From Beijerinckiaceae bacterium (GTDB lineage Bacteria; Pseudomonadota; Alphaproteobacteria; Rhizobiales; Beijerinckiaceae), in contig CANJVX010000001.1 of the NCBI GenBank assembly GCA_947478405.1, positions 1 to 64,000 of the forward strand: a stretch of DNA of 64,000 nucleotides. Reading direction: 5' to 3'. The notes under the pieces were generated by a model, which worked only from the letters and a program-made list of their open reading frames with translations, was not told the DNA's origin and did not search any database. Positions 28,562 to 37,868 of this stretch are shown piece after piece. The translations under genes were made by a program, and so were the position numbers. Each line of letters opens with the position of its first letter. Positions within the stretch are counted from its first letter, which is position 1.

Positions 28562-28999
28562 ATGGCACTCGACGACGATGTCCGCGATTTAGCGCGGCTA
28601 CCCCTCTTTCAGGAAATAGAACCAGAAGCTCTGAGGCTTCTGGCTTTTTCTGCTGAAACAAAAATACTGCGCCTTGGAGATGTTCTCTTCCGAAAGGGTG
28701 AGCCGTCGGATGCAGGATATTTTATTTTATCCGGATCGCTTCAACTTGAAGACCCCGCTCGACCCGGTATGCAGAAAATTATTCCATCCTTCACGCTGAT
28801 CGGTGAAATGGCACTCTTCACCAATACTGATCGCCCCGCCACTGTCATTGCACGTGAGCCATCGACTGTCATGAAGGTTGGCCGCCACGTTTTTCATCGT
28901 GTGTTGAAGGAATATCCGAAAAGTGCAATTCGCATTCGTGCGGCACTCGAAGCACGTCTCGTTGGCTTTTCTGAGAATCTGTCCAAGCGTGCGATTTGA
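28562..28999 (+). CDS. Stand-alone cyclic-nucleotide-binding domain protein
   Basis: The 145-residue protein is essentially one CRP-type cNMP-binding domain. LFRKGEPSDAGYFILSGSL and the phosphate cassette region FTLIGEMALFTNTDRPATVIA are clear. There is no HTH or other output domain. It lies 17 bases downstream of the CenR-like regulator, and its stop is three bases from the convergent xth stop. Whether it binds a nucleotide is unknown. Confidence 0.85.
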   Translation: MALDDDVRDLARLPLFQEIEPEALRLLAFSAETKILRLGDVLFRKGEPSDAGYFILSGSLQLEDPARPGMQKIIPSFTLIGEMALFTNTDRPATVIAREPSTVMKVGRHVFHRVLKEYPKSAIRIRAALEARLVGFSENLSKRAI

Positions 29000-29002
29000 T
29001 GT

Positions 29003-29809
29003 TCAGAGTTTTAGCGAAATCATAACTGGCACGTGATCAGAGGGACGCTCCCATCCGCGCGCCTCTTTCAGAATTTCAAGATCCTGCAGTGCGTGCTCGA
29101 GGTCTGCGCTGATCCAAACGTGGTCCAGTCGGCGGCCCTTATTGGCTGTTTCCCAGTTTGGCGAACGGTAGCTCCACCATGTGTAGAGTTTTTGATCAGC
29201 CGGTATTTTCGTCCGTAAAGCATCTACCCATGGACCGGAAGTGAATACATTTTGCAAATGTTCGATTTCGATTGGAGTGTGACTCACCACCTTTAGTAGT
29301 GCCTTGTGGCTCCAAACATCGTGCTCGAGTGGTGCGATATTAAGGTCACCCATTAGCACAGACGGGCTCCCGGCTAGCTTTTCTTTTGCAATCCAGTCGG
29401 CCATTTCAACTAAGAAGTCGAGCTTGTGCCCAAACTTTGAATTGAGTTCACGATCCGGGATATCCCCGCCAGCAGGAACATAGAAATTATGAACAGTGAT
29501 ATCGCTCTCGCCATATGAAAAAGTTGCCGAGATATGGCGCGCATCACCCATTTTGCAGAATTCACGTTTTTCTATTTTTTTAATTGGAAGGCGCGATGCG
29601 ATTGCCACGCCATGGTAACCCTTCTGACCATTGATCGCGAGATGTTCGTATCCAGCTGCACGTAAATCGCTAGATGGGAACTCGCTATCACGGCATTTCG
29701 TTTCCTGAAGGCAAAGAATATCCGGTCCATGCGCCTTCAGGTAGCGCAAGACAATGGGCATCCTAAGACGGACGGAATTGATATTCCAAGTGGCGATCTT
29801 CAAAGACAC
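29003..29809 (-). CDS. xth: Exodeoxyribonuclease III
   Basis: Xth is the apurinic/apyrimidinic endonuclease and 3'-exonuclease of base-excision repair. The protein has KIATWNINSVRLR, LCLQETKCRD, LMGDLNIAPLEHD and the C-terminal SDHVPVMI, covering the catalytic Asn, Glu, Asp and His. I use the GTG at 29809, preceded by GAGG at six bases, giving 268 residues. The ORF track's start ten codons earlier lacks support. Confidence 0.95.
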   Translation of the reverse strand: MSLKIATWNINSVRLRMPIVLRYLKAHGPDILCLQETKCRDSEFPSSDLRAAGYEHLAINGQKGYHGVAIASRLPIKKIEKREFCKMGDARHISATFSYGESDITVHNFYVPAGGDIPDRELNSKFGHKLDFLVEMADWIAKEKLAGSPSVLMGDLNIAPLEHDVWSHKALLKVVSHTPIEIEHLQNVFTSGPWVDALRTKIPADQKLYTWWSYRSPNWETANKGRRLDHVWISADLEHALQDLEILKEARGWERPSDHVPVMISLKL

Positions 29810-29888
29810 TGAGCACCTCGCTTTGAAGGGAGGTGCCATAAAGTAGGCGCCTCTTCAACCCTGTCGATCGATTTCCCCCTAAACAGAT

Positions 29889-30581
29889 TCAGTTGAACCT
29901 CTCATAATTGATTTTGAAAAGCGACATATCCGGTTTCTGGGTTAGATTGATGTTCGACAGTGAAACAAGGGTTTCATAGCCCTGAGGGTCGGTTACCGTC
30001 CATTGACGCAGGCTAAAATTAGCTGTGTCGAAAACCAGTCTGATCCGTGATGTTCCCCCAAACGTCGCCTTGTCTTCGACGAAGATAGCGACTGATTTAT
30101 CATCTGCCTTCATGTCGAGGATTTGCGTGTCCTTGGCGAGGTCGATCTTTTCCTTTAGCAAGAATTTCAGCGGCGTTTGGCCGATGAAATAGACATCTTG
30201 CGTGGCAAGCTTCCTGTCGCGGACCGCGACCGAGGTTCCGTCGGCAATAATCTCGAGTGTGGCCGGACGGGCATATTCAAAACGCAATCGACCGGGGCGC
30301 TGAACATAGAGCTTTCCGTCAGTGCGCCGCCCATCGGCGCTCAGCTGGACGAAGTCGGCGATCATAGTGAGATTTGAATTGAAATAGGCATTGGCCTTGG
30401 CAATCGCAGTACCCTGATCAATGGACGCCTTCTCGCTGGCGGGGGCCTGACGAGCAATGGCCTGACTTGCAGGCCCTACCGGAGGGACAAGGTTGAGCGG
30501 CCCATTTCCCTGAGCTAAAATAGGCGCGGCCCCGAGGAGCAGTATGGCAATCGCAGACAGGGACAAGCAGCTTCGCATCAT
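29889..30581 (-). CDS. lolA: Outer-membrane lipoprotein carrier LolA family protein
   Basis: LolA carries lipoproteins across the periplasm. From the ATG at 30581 the 230-residue product has a clear signal peptide (LSAIAILLLGAAPILAQG). The LolA domain starts near residue 60 (ANAYFNSNLTMIADFVQ) and contains RPGRLRFEY, the family's most conserved strand. The upstream 22 codons in the ORF track are not signal-like. It lies 69 bases downstream of ftsK, the usual order in Hyphomicrobiales. Confidence 0.9.
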   Translation of the reverse strand: MMRSCLSLSAIAILLLGAAPILAQGNGPLNLVPPVGPASQAIARQAPASEKASIDQGTAIAKANAYFNSNLTMIADFVQLSADGRRTDGKLYVQRPGRLRFEYARPATLEIIADGTSVAVRDRKLATQDVYFIGQTPLKFLLKEKIDLAKDTQILDMKADDKSVAIFVEDKATFGGTSRIRLVFDTANFSLRQWTVTDPQGYETLVSLSNINLTQKPDMSLFKINYERFN

Positions 30582-30650
30582 CGTTGGGATCCGCAGGCAG
30601 TGGGAGAATAACGCTCTTAGGCCTGCCACATGGCAAATCTGAGACAAGTT

Positions 30651-33167
30651 TTAGTTCCCAGGGTCATAAGCACCACGATCAGTGCCGCCGCCGACGAGAA
30701 TCTCTCTCTTACCTGCGTGGTTCGCGGGCCCAACAACTCCTTCTTGCTCCATCCGTTCGACGATAGAAGCAGCCTTGTTGTAGCCGACGGAAAGGCGTCT
30801 CTGAATGTAGCTCGTCGAGCATTTCCGGTCGCGCAGAACAATATTTACGGCGCGGTCGTAGAGGTCTCCGGATTCTTCCGCGGCCATACTGCCAGGCTCT
30901 GCACCATCTTCGCCGACCAAGTCGTCATCGGCTATGATGGCATCGAGATATTCTGGTACGCCCTGCAATTTCAGATGTGAGACAATTTTTTCAACTTCAC
31001 CATCCGAGACAAACGGACCGTGAACGCGTGAAATCCGACCACCGCCTGCCATATATAGCATATCGCCCTGCCCTAGGAGCTGTTCAGCACCCTGCTCACC
31101 AAGAATGGTGCGGCTATCAATTTTCGATGTTACCTGGAACGAAATGCGGGTCGGAAAATTTGCCTTGATAGTGCCGGTGATGACATCAACAGACGGACGT
31201 TGTGTTGCCATGATGAGATGAATACCTGCAGCGCGGGCCATTTGTGCGAGACGCTGGATGGCTCCCTCGATATCTTTGCCGGCGACCATCATCAGATCAG
31301 CCATTTCGTCGACGATCACGACGATAAAGGGAAGCGGTGAAAGGTCCATCTCCTCTTTTTCGTAGATGGCCTCGCCTGTTTCCCGGTCATATCCAGTTTG
31401 CACGGTCCGCGTGATCGTTTGGCCGCTTGCAGTAGCTTCCGCCACACGCGCATTGAAGCCGTCGATGTTGCGAACACCGACCTTCGACATTTTCTTGTAG
31501 CGGTCTTCCATTTCGCGGACCGCCCATTTCAGAGCGACGACAGCTTTTTTAGGATCCGTGACAACAGGTGTCAGAAGATGGGGGATGCCATCATAAATCG
31601 ACAACTCCAGCATCTTTGGATCAATCATGATCAATCGGCATTCTTCCGGCCGTAGCCGATAGAGAAGCGATAGAATCATTGTGTTGATCGCGACAGATTT
31701 GCCAGAGCCAGTAGTTCCTGCCACTAGCAGATGTGGCATGCGTGCAAGGTCGACGATAACTGGCTCGCCCCCGATAGTCTTGCCAAGCGCGATAGCAAGC
31801 CGGTGCTTATTTTTTTCGAAGTCTTCTGAAGAAAGAAGTTCACGCAGATAGACAGTTTCGCGACGTTGATTTGGTAATTCGATGCCGATCACGTTGCGTC
31901 CCTGTACAACAGCAACGCGGGCTGATATTGCCGACATTGACCGCGCAATATCATCAGCAAGGCCGATCACGCGAGATGATTTGATTCCAGGCGCAGGCTC
32001 AAGTTCATAAAGTGTGACAACCGGTCCCGGACGAACATTGATGATTTCGCCCTTTACCCCGAAATCATCGAGAACACCTTCCAGAAGTCGAGCATTTTGT
32101 TCAAGCGCATCCTCGGAAATTTTCGTGACGATCTGCTTCCTAGCCTCTGCAAGAAGCAGAAGAGGCGGCAGTTCATAGCCGCTGTTGCCAAGTAGAGAGG
32201 GCTGCGCCTCACGTAACGCGCGCTTGCCGGATCTGATCGCAGGAGCAGGGGCAGTGACCCGTGTATTTGTAGGCCGCGCATCGAATTCGATCTCATCGAG
32301 ATCTACAGGTTCACGGCGCATTTGGCGTGATTGCGCGATTGCATCGAGTGTTGGTTCCATACGCTGTCCACCACCCCGATACACCTCGGGTTTCTCATCA
32401 TATAAGTTCCGGATGCGTGGAGCAGCGCCTTTGCGTCTAAAGCGTCGTGCAAAAGCCGCCTTAAGGCTGATCAAACCGTGAATGGCTGCGCCGATGGATA
32501 TCAAGCCAAACCCCGGCTCGTCGGTCGTGTCGTCGTCTTCATCGATCACGCGACGATCTATATTTGTAGTTTCCGCATCCGTTTCTGTTGTATCGGAATA
32601 AGACGAGGAAAGCCCGAGGCCCGACGAGACTGCTAGGGCTAGAATTGCGATGCTGCCTGACATGGCAGCGACTATTGCGTGAGCTAGTCCTGTATCCGTG
32701 CCGAACTTTCGCGGGAGGGCGAGCAATCCGTCTCCGATGACCCCACCCAAGCCGGTCGGTAGCGGCCATCGTTCAGTGACAGGTATAAGTGATACCAAGG
32801 CCGTCGCAGCAATGCTACCAAGCACCCAAAAAAAGATACGCAAACCAGATCGCTCGAATCTTCTTACGGCTATAAGGCGCCAGCCCCAACAAGTTAGCGG
32901 AATAAGAGGTGCCACAGAAGCAAGGCCGAAGAGTTGCATAATGATGTCAGCAACAATTGCCCCAAGTGGGCCGAGGAGATTGCGCGTTGGTGCTAATGTT
33001 GCGTAATTGAGGCTTGGATCCTGAACGGACCAGGTTATCAGCGCAACAGCTAGAACAGCGCTAAATCCAATTAGCAGAACGCCAAAAAATTCTGCCACGC
33101 GACGCGCGAAGAATTCGCGTGCCGATTCTGGCAAGAGAGGATTGGTTGAATAGGTTGTCGTTCGCAT
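30651..33167 (-). CDS. ftsK: DNA translocase FtsK
   Basis: FtsK pumps chromosome termini through the division septum. The 838-residue protein has four N-terminal membrane helices (residues about 25-190) and an acidic, arginine-rich linker. The motor follows, with Walker A GTTGSGKSVAINTM near residue 480 and IVIVDEMADLMMVAG (Walker B). The C-terminal gamma winged helix that reads KOPS is present (STSYIQRRLSVGYNKA). The short linker is typical of alphaproteobacteria. Confidence 0.96.
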   Translation of the reverse strand: MRTTTYSTNPLLPESAREFFARRVAEFFGVLLIGFSAVLAVALITWSVQDPSLNYATLAPTRNLLGPLGAIVADIIMQLFGLASVAPLIPLTCWGWRLIAVRRFERSGLRIFFWVLGSIAATALVSLIPVTERWPLPTGLGGVIGDGLLALPRKFGTDTGLAHAIVAAMSGSIAILALAVSSGLGLSSSYSDTTETDAETTNIDRRVIDEDDDTTDEPGFGLISIGAAIHGLISLKAAFARRFRRKGAAPRIRNLYDEKPEVYRGGGQRMEPTLDAIAQSRQMRREPVDLDEIEFDARPTNTRVTAPAPAIRSGKRALREAQPSLLGNSGYELPPLLLLAEARKQIVTKISEDALEQNARLLEGVLDDFGVKGEIINVRPGPVVTLYELEPAPGIKSSRVIGLADDIARSMSAISARVAVVQGRNVIGIELPNQRRETVYLRELLSSEDFEKNKHRLAIALGKTIGGEPVIVDLARMPHLLVAGTTGSGKSVAINTMILSLLYRLRPEECRLIMIDPKMLELSIYDGIPHLLTPVVTDPKKAVVALKWAVREMEDRYKKMSKVGVRNIDGFNARVAEATASGQTITRTVQTGYDRETGEAIYEKEEMDLSPLPFIVVIVDEMADLMMVAGKDIEGAIQRLAQMARAAGIHLIMATQRPSVDVITGTIKANFPTRISFQVTSKIDSRTILGEQGAEQLLGQGDMLYMAGGGRISRVHGPFVSDGEVEKIVSHLKLQGVPEYLDAIIADDDLVGEDGAEPGSMAAEESGDLYDRAVNIVLRDRKCSTSYIQRRLSVGYNKAASIVERMEQEGVVGPANHAGKREILVGGGTDRGAYDPGN

Positions 33168-33285
33168 GAACCGCGTATCGAGCCTGAGTTTTTCGTCACC
33201 AAATATTGACGCACAAAGATCAACTCAGAGGTTAGGCTGACCAGGTTAACGCCTGTTTAACCTTGGCGGCTTGCCCATACTTTCC

Positions 33286-33318
33286 AAAAAGAAAACGGCG
33301 GCGCTTTGGGCGCCGCCG
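33286..33318 (-). terminator. Intrinsic terminator after amtB
   Basis: On the minus strand the stem CGGCGGCGC / GCGCCGCCG with a five-base loop is followed by TTTTCTTTTT. It lies 25 bases past the amtB stop, so it ends the glnK-amtB transcript before ftsK. Confidence 0.85.
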
Positions 33319-33342
33319 CTGGTTTCTTCCGATCTGGAGGCA

Positions 33343-34830
33343 TCAGAGATTGTAGGCGCGTTCTCCGTGCTCCGCGAGGTCAAGCCCTTCGCGCTCGGCA
33401 TCAACCGGGACGCGCAGGCCGATGACGAGATCGACTATCTTGTAGAGGATCGCCGAACCAACGCCCGACCAGACGAGGGTCAGACCAACCGCCTTAAGTT
33501 GGGCCATTACGGCCGGAGCCAGTTCATAGGCAGCAATGGCCAACTCACCAGGCTTTGCCTCGTAGTCAGGAATGCCTGTACCGCCGAGGCTCTGATCAAC
33601 CAAGATGCCTGTAGCAATAGCGCCGATGATGCCGCCGATGCAGTGGATGCCGAAAACGTCGAGCGAGTCGTCGTAGCCGAACTTGTTCTTCACCACGGCG
33701 ACGAAGAAGAAGCAGAGAACCGCAGCGAAAGCTCCCAGGACGATGGAGCCCATTGGGCCGGCGAAGCCAGAGGCCGGGGTCACTGCCACAAGGCCAGCAA
33801 CCGCGCCTGAAACCATGCCGAGCAGAGATGGCTTGCCCTTTGTGCTCCATTCAACGAACAACCAAGCCAACGAGGCGGCCGCCGTTGCGACGAATGTGTT
33901 TACGAAGGCCAGAGCCGTCGTACCGTTGGCTTCCAGGTTTGAACCGGCGTTGAAGCCGAACCAGCCCACCCACAGGAGTGAGGCGCCGATCATGGTCATG
34001 GTCAGCGAGTGCGGGGTCATTGCTTCACGCGGGTAACCAACACGCTTCCCGAGCATCAGTGCGCCAACAAGGCCAGCAATACCGGCATTGATGTGAACGA
34101 CCGTACCACCGGCGAAGTCGAGAGCGCCCCATTTGAAGGCGAGACCAGCATCAGCTTTAACTTCTTCAAGCTTGGCCATTGCCGCCGTCTTGGCAGCTTC
34201 GTCAGCAGCTTCCGCCACAGCTTTGGCAGCGTCGCCGATGGCATCCGGGCCTCCCCAATACCAAACCATATGAGCGATCGGGAAGTAAATTACTGTGACC
34301 CAGAGGACGATGAAAACCAGCAGCGCCGAGAACTTGATGCGTTCGGCGAAGGCGCCGACGATCAGGGCCGGCGTGATGCAGGCGAAGGTCATCTGAAAGG
34401 CCATGTAGATATATTCAGGAATGACAACGCCATTCGAGAATGTGGCCGCAGTGGAATCGGGTGTGATCCCGATCAGGAAAGCCTTGGAAAGCCCACCGAC
34501 ATAGTCGTTGAGGCTGCCGCCGCTGGTGAAGGAGAGCGAATAGCCATAAGTGACCCAGAGTATCGAGACCAGAGACACGATCATGAAGACCTGGCTCAGG
34601 ACCGAAAGCATGTTCTTTGAACGGACAAGGCCGCCATAAAACAGTGCCAGGCCTGGAATGGACATCATCAGGACCAACAGGGTTGCGACGATCATCCAAG
34701 CAGTATCGCCCTTGTTAGGAACAGGGGCGGCGGGGGTCTGGGCAAGTGCGACACTGGCCGAAACCGCCATCGAAGTCAGACCTGCGCCAAGCGCAAGACC
34801 CGCAGACTTTATCATTGAGAGGGATTTCAT
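33343..34830 (-). CDS. amtB: Ammonium transporter AmtB
   Basis: AmtB conducts ammonium across the inner membrane and is blocked by GlnK. The 495-residue protein has a cleavable signal peptide (SMAVSASVALAQT) and eleven predicted helices. Family residues are visible in YFPIAHMVWYWGG, ALDFAGGTVVHINAGIAGLVGA (pore His) and FGIHCIGGIIGA (second pore His). An Ala/Glu/Lys-rich insert of about 35 residues lies in the loop before ALDFAGG. That loop faces the periplasm in the E. coli structure. It is transcribed after glnK with a 29-base gap. Confidence 0.96.
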   Translation of the reverse strand: MKSLSMIKSAGLALGAGLTSMAVSASVALAQTPAAPVPNKGDTAWMIVATLLVLMMSIPGLALFYGGLVRSKNMLSVLSQVFMIVSLVSILWVTYGYSLSFTSGGSLNDYVGGLSKAFLIGITPDSTAATFSNGVVIPEYIYMAFQMTFACITPALIVGAFAERIKFSALLVFIVLWVTVIYFPIAHMVWYWGGPDAIGDAAKAVAEAADEAAKTAAMAKLEEVKADAGLAFKWGALDFAGGTVVHINAGIAGLVGALMLGKRVGYPREAMTPHSLTMTMIGASLLWVGWFGFNAGSNLEANGTTALAFVNTFVATAAASLAWLFVEWSTKGKPSLLGMVSGAVAGLVAVTPASGFAGPMGSIVLGAFAAVLCFFFVAVVKNKFGYDDSLDVFGIHCIGGIIGAIATGILVDQSLGGTGIPDYEAKPGELAIAAYELAPAVMAQLKAVGLTLVWSGVGSAILYKIVDLVIGLRVPVDAEREGLDLAEHGERAYNL

Positions 34831-34859
34831 TTCATTCTCCTAAGCAATCGAGGGGGACA

Positions 34860-35234
<375 letters not shown>

Positions 35235-35306
35235 TTACGCGACGCCACCTGCCGGCTCGATCCTGGCCTAGACGGGTCGGTTAACACGTCTATGCTAGGG
35301 ACAGGG

Positions 35307-35324
35307 ATTCAAGCCGCATGCCAA
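35307..35324 (-). promoter_or_regulatory. Candidate sigma-54 promoter for glnK-amtB
   Basis: On the minus strand TTGGCATGCGGCTTGAAT resembles TTGGCACG-N4-TTGCT, with GG correctly spaced but GA in place of the -12 GC. Regulation of glnK-amtB by sigma-54 and NtrC is well known in proteobacteria. The -12 mismatch lowers confidence. Confidence 0.4.
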
Positions 35325-35440
35325 GTCGGCCTCCCCGTTTCTGATCACGAATCCGGGAGATATTGAGATTTACCTCAGGAAGAGTGGCTCAATCAGCGAT
35401 CATTTGCTGATTATTTGTGCACAACGCCTCAGCAACGTGC

Positions 35441-35457
35441 ATGCGCAAGTAGCGCAT
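35441..35457. promoter_or_regulatory. Inverted repeat upstream of glnK, possible NtrC site
   Basis: ATGCGC-AAGTA-GCGCAT is a perfect palindrome with a five-base spacer, the same overall size as NtrC sites. It lies about 117 bases upstream of the candidate sigma-54 promoter. It also sits four bases past the tesB stop, so a role in tesB mRNA ending is possible, although no T-run follows. Confidence 0.35.
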
Positions 35458-35460
35458 GAA

Positions 35461-36330
35461 TCAGGGTGCCTTTTGCCTGATCAATCCTTCTTGGAGGACG
35501 GTTGCGACGAGGTGTCCGTCATATGAAAACAGGCTCCCTCGACATAAACCGCGCGCTCCTTGAGTGCTCAGCGCTTCCTCGTCGTACAAGAGCCATTCAT
35601 CCGCTCGGAAATGACGGTGGAACCAAATGGCATGATCAAGGCTGGCCACTTGCAAGGAACCATCGAAAACGGAGCGATGGTGCGGAACGGCGGCCGTATC
35701 AAGCAACGCCATGTCCGACATGTAGGCGAGAATGGCTCGATGCAGCGCAGGATCGTCTGGCAGCTGCCCCTTTGCCCTTAGCCAAATCCTTTGGCCCGTG
35801 CGTTGTGGAGCGTCCGGGCGAGGCGGGGAGAACCGTAACGAATCAACTGGCCTGAGCTCGATTGGGCGATCGCGCTCCAGATAGCGTCGTACACCATCAG
35901 GAAGGGCGGCTCCCAGCGATTGGCGGATTGTATCCAACCCGGGGAGATCTTCGGGCATGGCAACGCGAGGCATTTGCGGCGCGAAATCGAGCCCGACTTC
36001 TTGTATCTGGAAGGAAGCCGAAAGGATGAAGATAGTGCGCCCGTTCTGCTTGGCCACGCAACGCCGGGTACCAAAACTGGTACCATCACGCAGCCGCTCA
36101 ACCTCATAGCGGATCGGCAATTTCGGGTCGCCCGGTAACAAAAAATAGCAATGGAGCGAATGCGGGGACTTGCCCGTTACGGTTCGGCTGGATGCAACCA
36201 AAGCCTGAGAAACGACAAGCCCGCCGAAGACACGCACTAGCCCAACTTGCGGGCTTGTTCCCTGGAAAACATCCGGCTCGACCTCTTTTAGATCAAGAAG
36301 TCTTAGAAGATCGAAAAACGCCTGCGTCAT
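35461..36330 (-). CDS. tesB: Acyl-CoA thioesterase II
   Basis: TesB hydrolyses acyl-CoA to free acid and CoA. The 289-residue protein is a double hot-dog fold with FGGLVVSQALVA, HSLHCYFLLPGD and RRCVAKQNGRTIFILSASF in the first half. The second half has LAYMSD and HHRSVFDGSLQVASLDHAIWFHR. I use the ATG at 36330 (MTQAFFDLLRLL). The ORF track adds 81 residues that overlap the divergent hydroxylase gene's start region. Confidence 0.94.
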   Translation of the reverse strand: MTQAFFDLLRLLDLKEVEPDVFQGTSPQVGLVRVFGGLVVSQALVASSRTVTGKSPHSLHCYFLLPGDPKLPIRYEVERLRDGTSFGTRRCVAKQNGRTIFILSASFQIQEVGLDFAPQMPRVAMPEDLPGLDTIRQSLGAALPDGVRRYLERDRPIELRPVDSLRFSPPRPDAPQRTGQRIWLRAKGQLPDDPALHRAILAYMSDMALLDTAAVPHHRSVFDGSLQVASLDHAIWFHRHFRADEWLLYDEEALSTQGARGLCRGSLFSYDGHLVATVLQEGLIRQKAP

Positions 36331-36436
36331 GAGGAACAAGTGACGAGAACTCTTGTCTGGCGTCAAGGGTATCCCCTTGAGAATGACCTCATTCCCGCAA
36401 AGTGCTATAATGCGGGGGATATCTCGGGGGTGCAGC

Positions 36437-37645
36437 GTGCGTGACGTTTTAATTTCGGGCGGCGGAATTGCAGGTCTGTCAACAGCCTTGGCCTTGCGCG
36501 CGACTTTTGGTGAGAACTTTCGGATTGTTGTGATTGACCCCGCATTTGGCACACGTGAGCCAAATGTGCGCACGTCTGCGCTCGCTGCTGGATCTTGTCA
36601 CCTTCTCGATGCGATTGGTGTCTGGCGGCAGATTGTCAATTCAGCTGGCCCAATACTATCTATGAATATCACGGATTCCCGTGGAAACGATAGTTTACGC
36701 CCGCTTTTTCTCAGCTTTGATAAGCCGCTTGAGAACGGTGCACCTTTTGCCTTTATGGTCCGAAATGCAGACGTCGTTGCAGCTCTGGAGCAAAAAGCGA
36801 GGGATGAAAATATAGAGATTCGGTCAACGTCTGTAATGCGGATCATCGCAGATAGCCGTTCAATCGAGGTGCGTCTTTCCGATGGAACCGCTGAGCAGTC
36901 CCACCTTGTGATTGGTGCAGACGGTGTACAATCCCGAATTCGCAAGTCCGCTGGCATCGAAACCGTTTCACATGATTACGCGCGATCAGCGATTGTTGCC
37001 ACACTGACGCATGATGAAGACCATGGCGGTCAAGCAACGCAGCATTTTCTTCCCTCAGGTCCCTTTGCTATGTTGCCGATGCAGGGTCGCCGTTCGGCGA
37101 TGGTCTGGAGCGAATATGGCGCTGATGCCCCTTCTTATATCACTCTACCGCACGTTGAATTTCTCGAGGAGATCGAACGCCGTTTCGGCTACTCGCTGGG
37201 TCGTTTTGAAATCGAGGAAGGACCATCGTTTTTTCCGCTCCGCGTTCATCTGGCGCGCAGCTTTATTGCGCCGCGTGTCGCCTTGATTGGCGATGCGGCG
37301 CATCTCGTTCATCCCCTCGCTGGGCAAGGCCTCAACTTGGGTTTCCGCGATATTGCAGCACTTGTTGAATCGCTGGCGTCCAGTGTGCGCCTTGGCCTTG
37401 ATCCCGGCGAAGCTTCAGCTCTAGAAAATTACCAGCGCGCTAGGTTTTTCGATACAGCAAGCATGGTTGCCGCAACGCATGGTCTTCATACCTTATTTTC
37501 AAATGACATCGGCCCACTTCGACTTCTGCGAGACTTAGGTATGGGCATTGTTGATCGTATGCCGCGCCTCAAGAACAAGTTGATGAAGGATGCAGCGGGA
37601 CTTCAGGGCCGCGTACCATCATTATTGCTGGGAAGATTACCCTGA
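36437..37645 (+). CDS. UbiH/UbiF/COQ6-family FAD-dependent ubiquinone hydroxylase
   Basis: These flavin monooxygenases add ring hydroxyls during ubiquinone synthesis. The 402-residue protein has the FAD fold DVLISGGGIAGLSTALAL, the DG motif VIGADGVQSRIR and the second FAD motif ALIGDAAHLVHPLAGQGLNLGFRD. I start at the GTG at 36437. The ORF-track start is 28 codons upstream and has no homology-like sequence. Which ring carbon it hydroxylates cannot be told. It ends three bases from the convergent Trm112 gene. Confidence 0.9.
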   Translation: MRDVLISGGGIAGLSTALALRATFGENFRIVVIDPAFGTREPNVRTSALAAGSCHLLDAIGVWRQIVNSAGPILSMNITDSRGNDSLRPLFLSFDKPLENGAPFAFMVRNADVVAALEQKARDENIEIRSTSVMRIIADSRSIEVRLSDGTAEQSHLVIGADGVQSRIRKSAGIETVSHDYARSAIVATLTHDEDHGGQATQHFLPSGPFAMLPMQGRRSAMVWSEYGADAPSYITLPHVEFLEEIERRFGYSLGRFEIEEGPSFFPLRVHLARSFIAPRVALIGDAAHLVHPLAGQGLNLGFRDIAALVESLASSVRLGLDPGEASALENYQRARFFDTASMVAATHGLHTLFSNDIGPLRLLRDLGMGIVDRMPRLKNKLMKDAAGLQGRVPSLLLGRLP

Positions 37646-37648
37646 TAA

Positions 37649-37861
37649 TCAATCCTCCAGCGAACGCGCTTCATCTGCTACCATGATCGGAATCCCATCC
37701 CGAATTGGATAGGCAAGGTGCGCTGCGCGGGAGACAAGCTCCTGCTTTTCGCGATCATATTCGAGCACAGTCTTGCTGATAGGGCACACGAGCATTTCAA
37801 GTAATCGCGGATCGATGGTCGAGCGACCCTGCATCGCGGTCTTGTGTCCTTCCATCGGCAC
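37649..37861 (-). CDS. Trm112 family protein
   Basis: This 70-residue protein matches the UPF0434/Trm112 family: [16 protein letters not shown], then [20 protein letters not shown]. Eukaryotic Trm112 activates methyltransferases, and the bacterial role is unclear. Only one Cys of a zinc ribbon remains (VCPISK). It follows the Lon-domain gene after seven bases. Confidence 0.9.
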   Translation of the reverse strand: MPMEGHKTAMQGRSTIDPRLLEMLVCPISKTVLEYDREKQELVSRAAHLAYPIRDGIPIMVADEARSLED

Positions 37862-37868
37862 AATCCTC

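Noticed and set aside
34009-34620. Plus-strand ORF of 203 codons
   Set aside because: It is antisense to amtB, which is certain. No family resemblance was seen.
36336-36352. GAAC repeat between tesB and the hydroxylase, possible LexA box
   Set aside because: The spacer is nine bases, not the seven needed for the alphaproteobacterial GAAC-N7-GAAC site.
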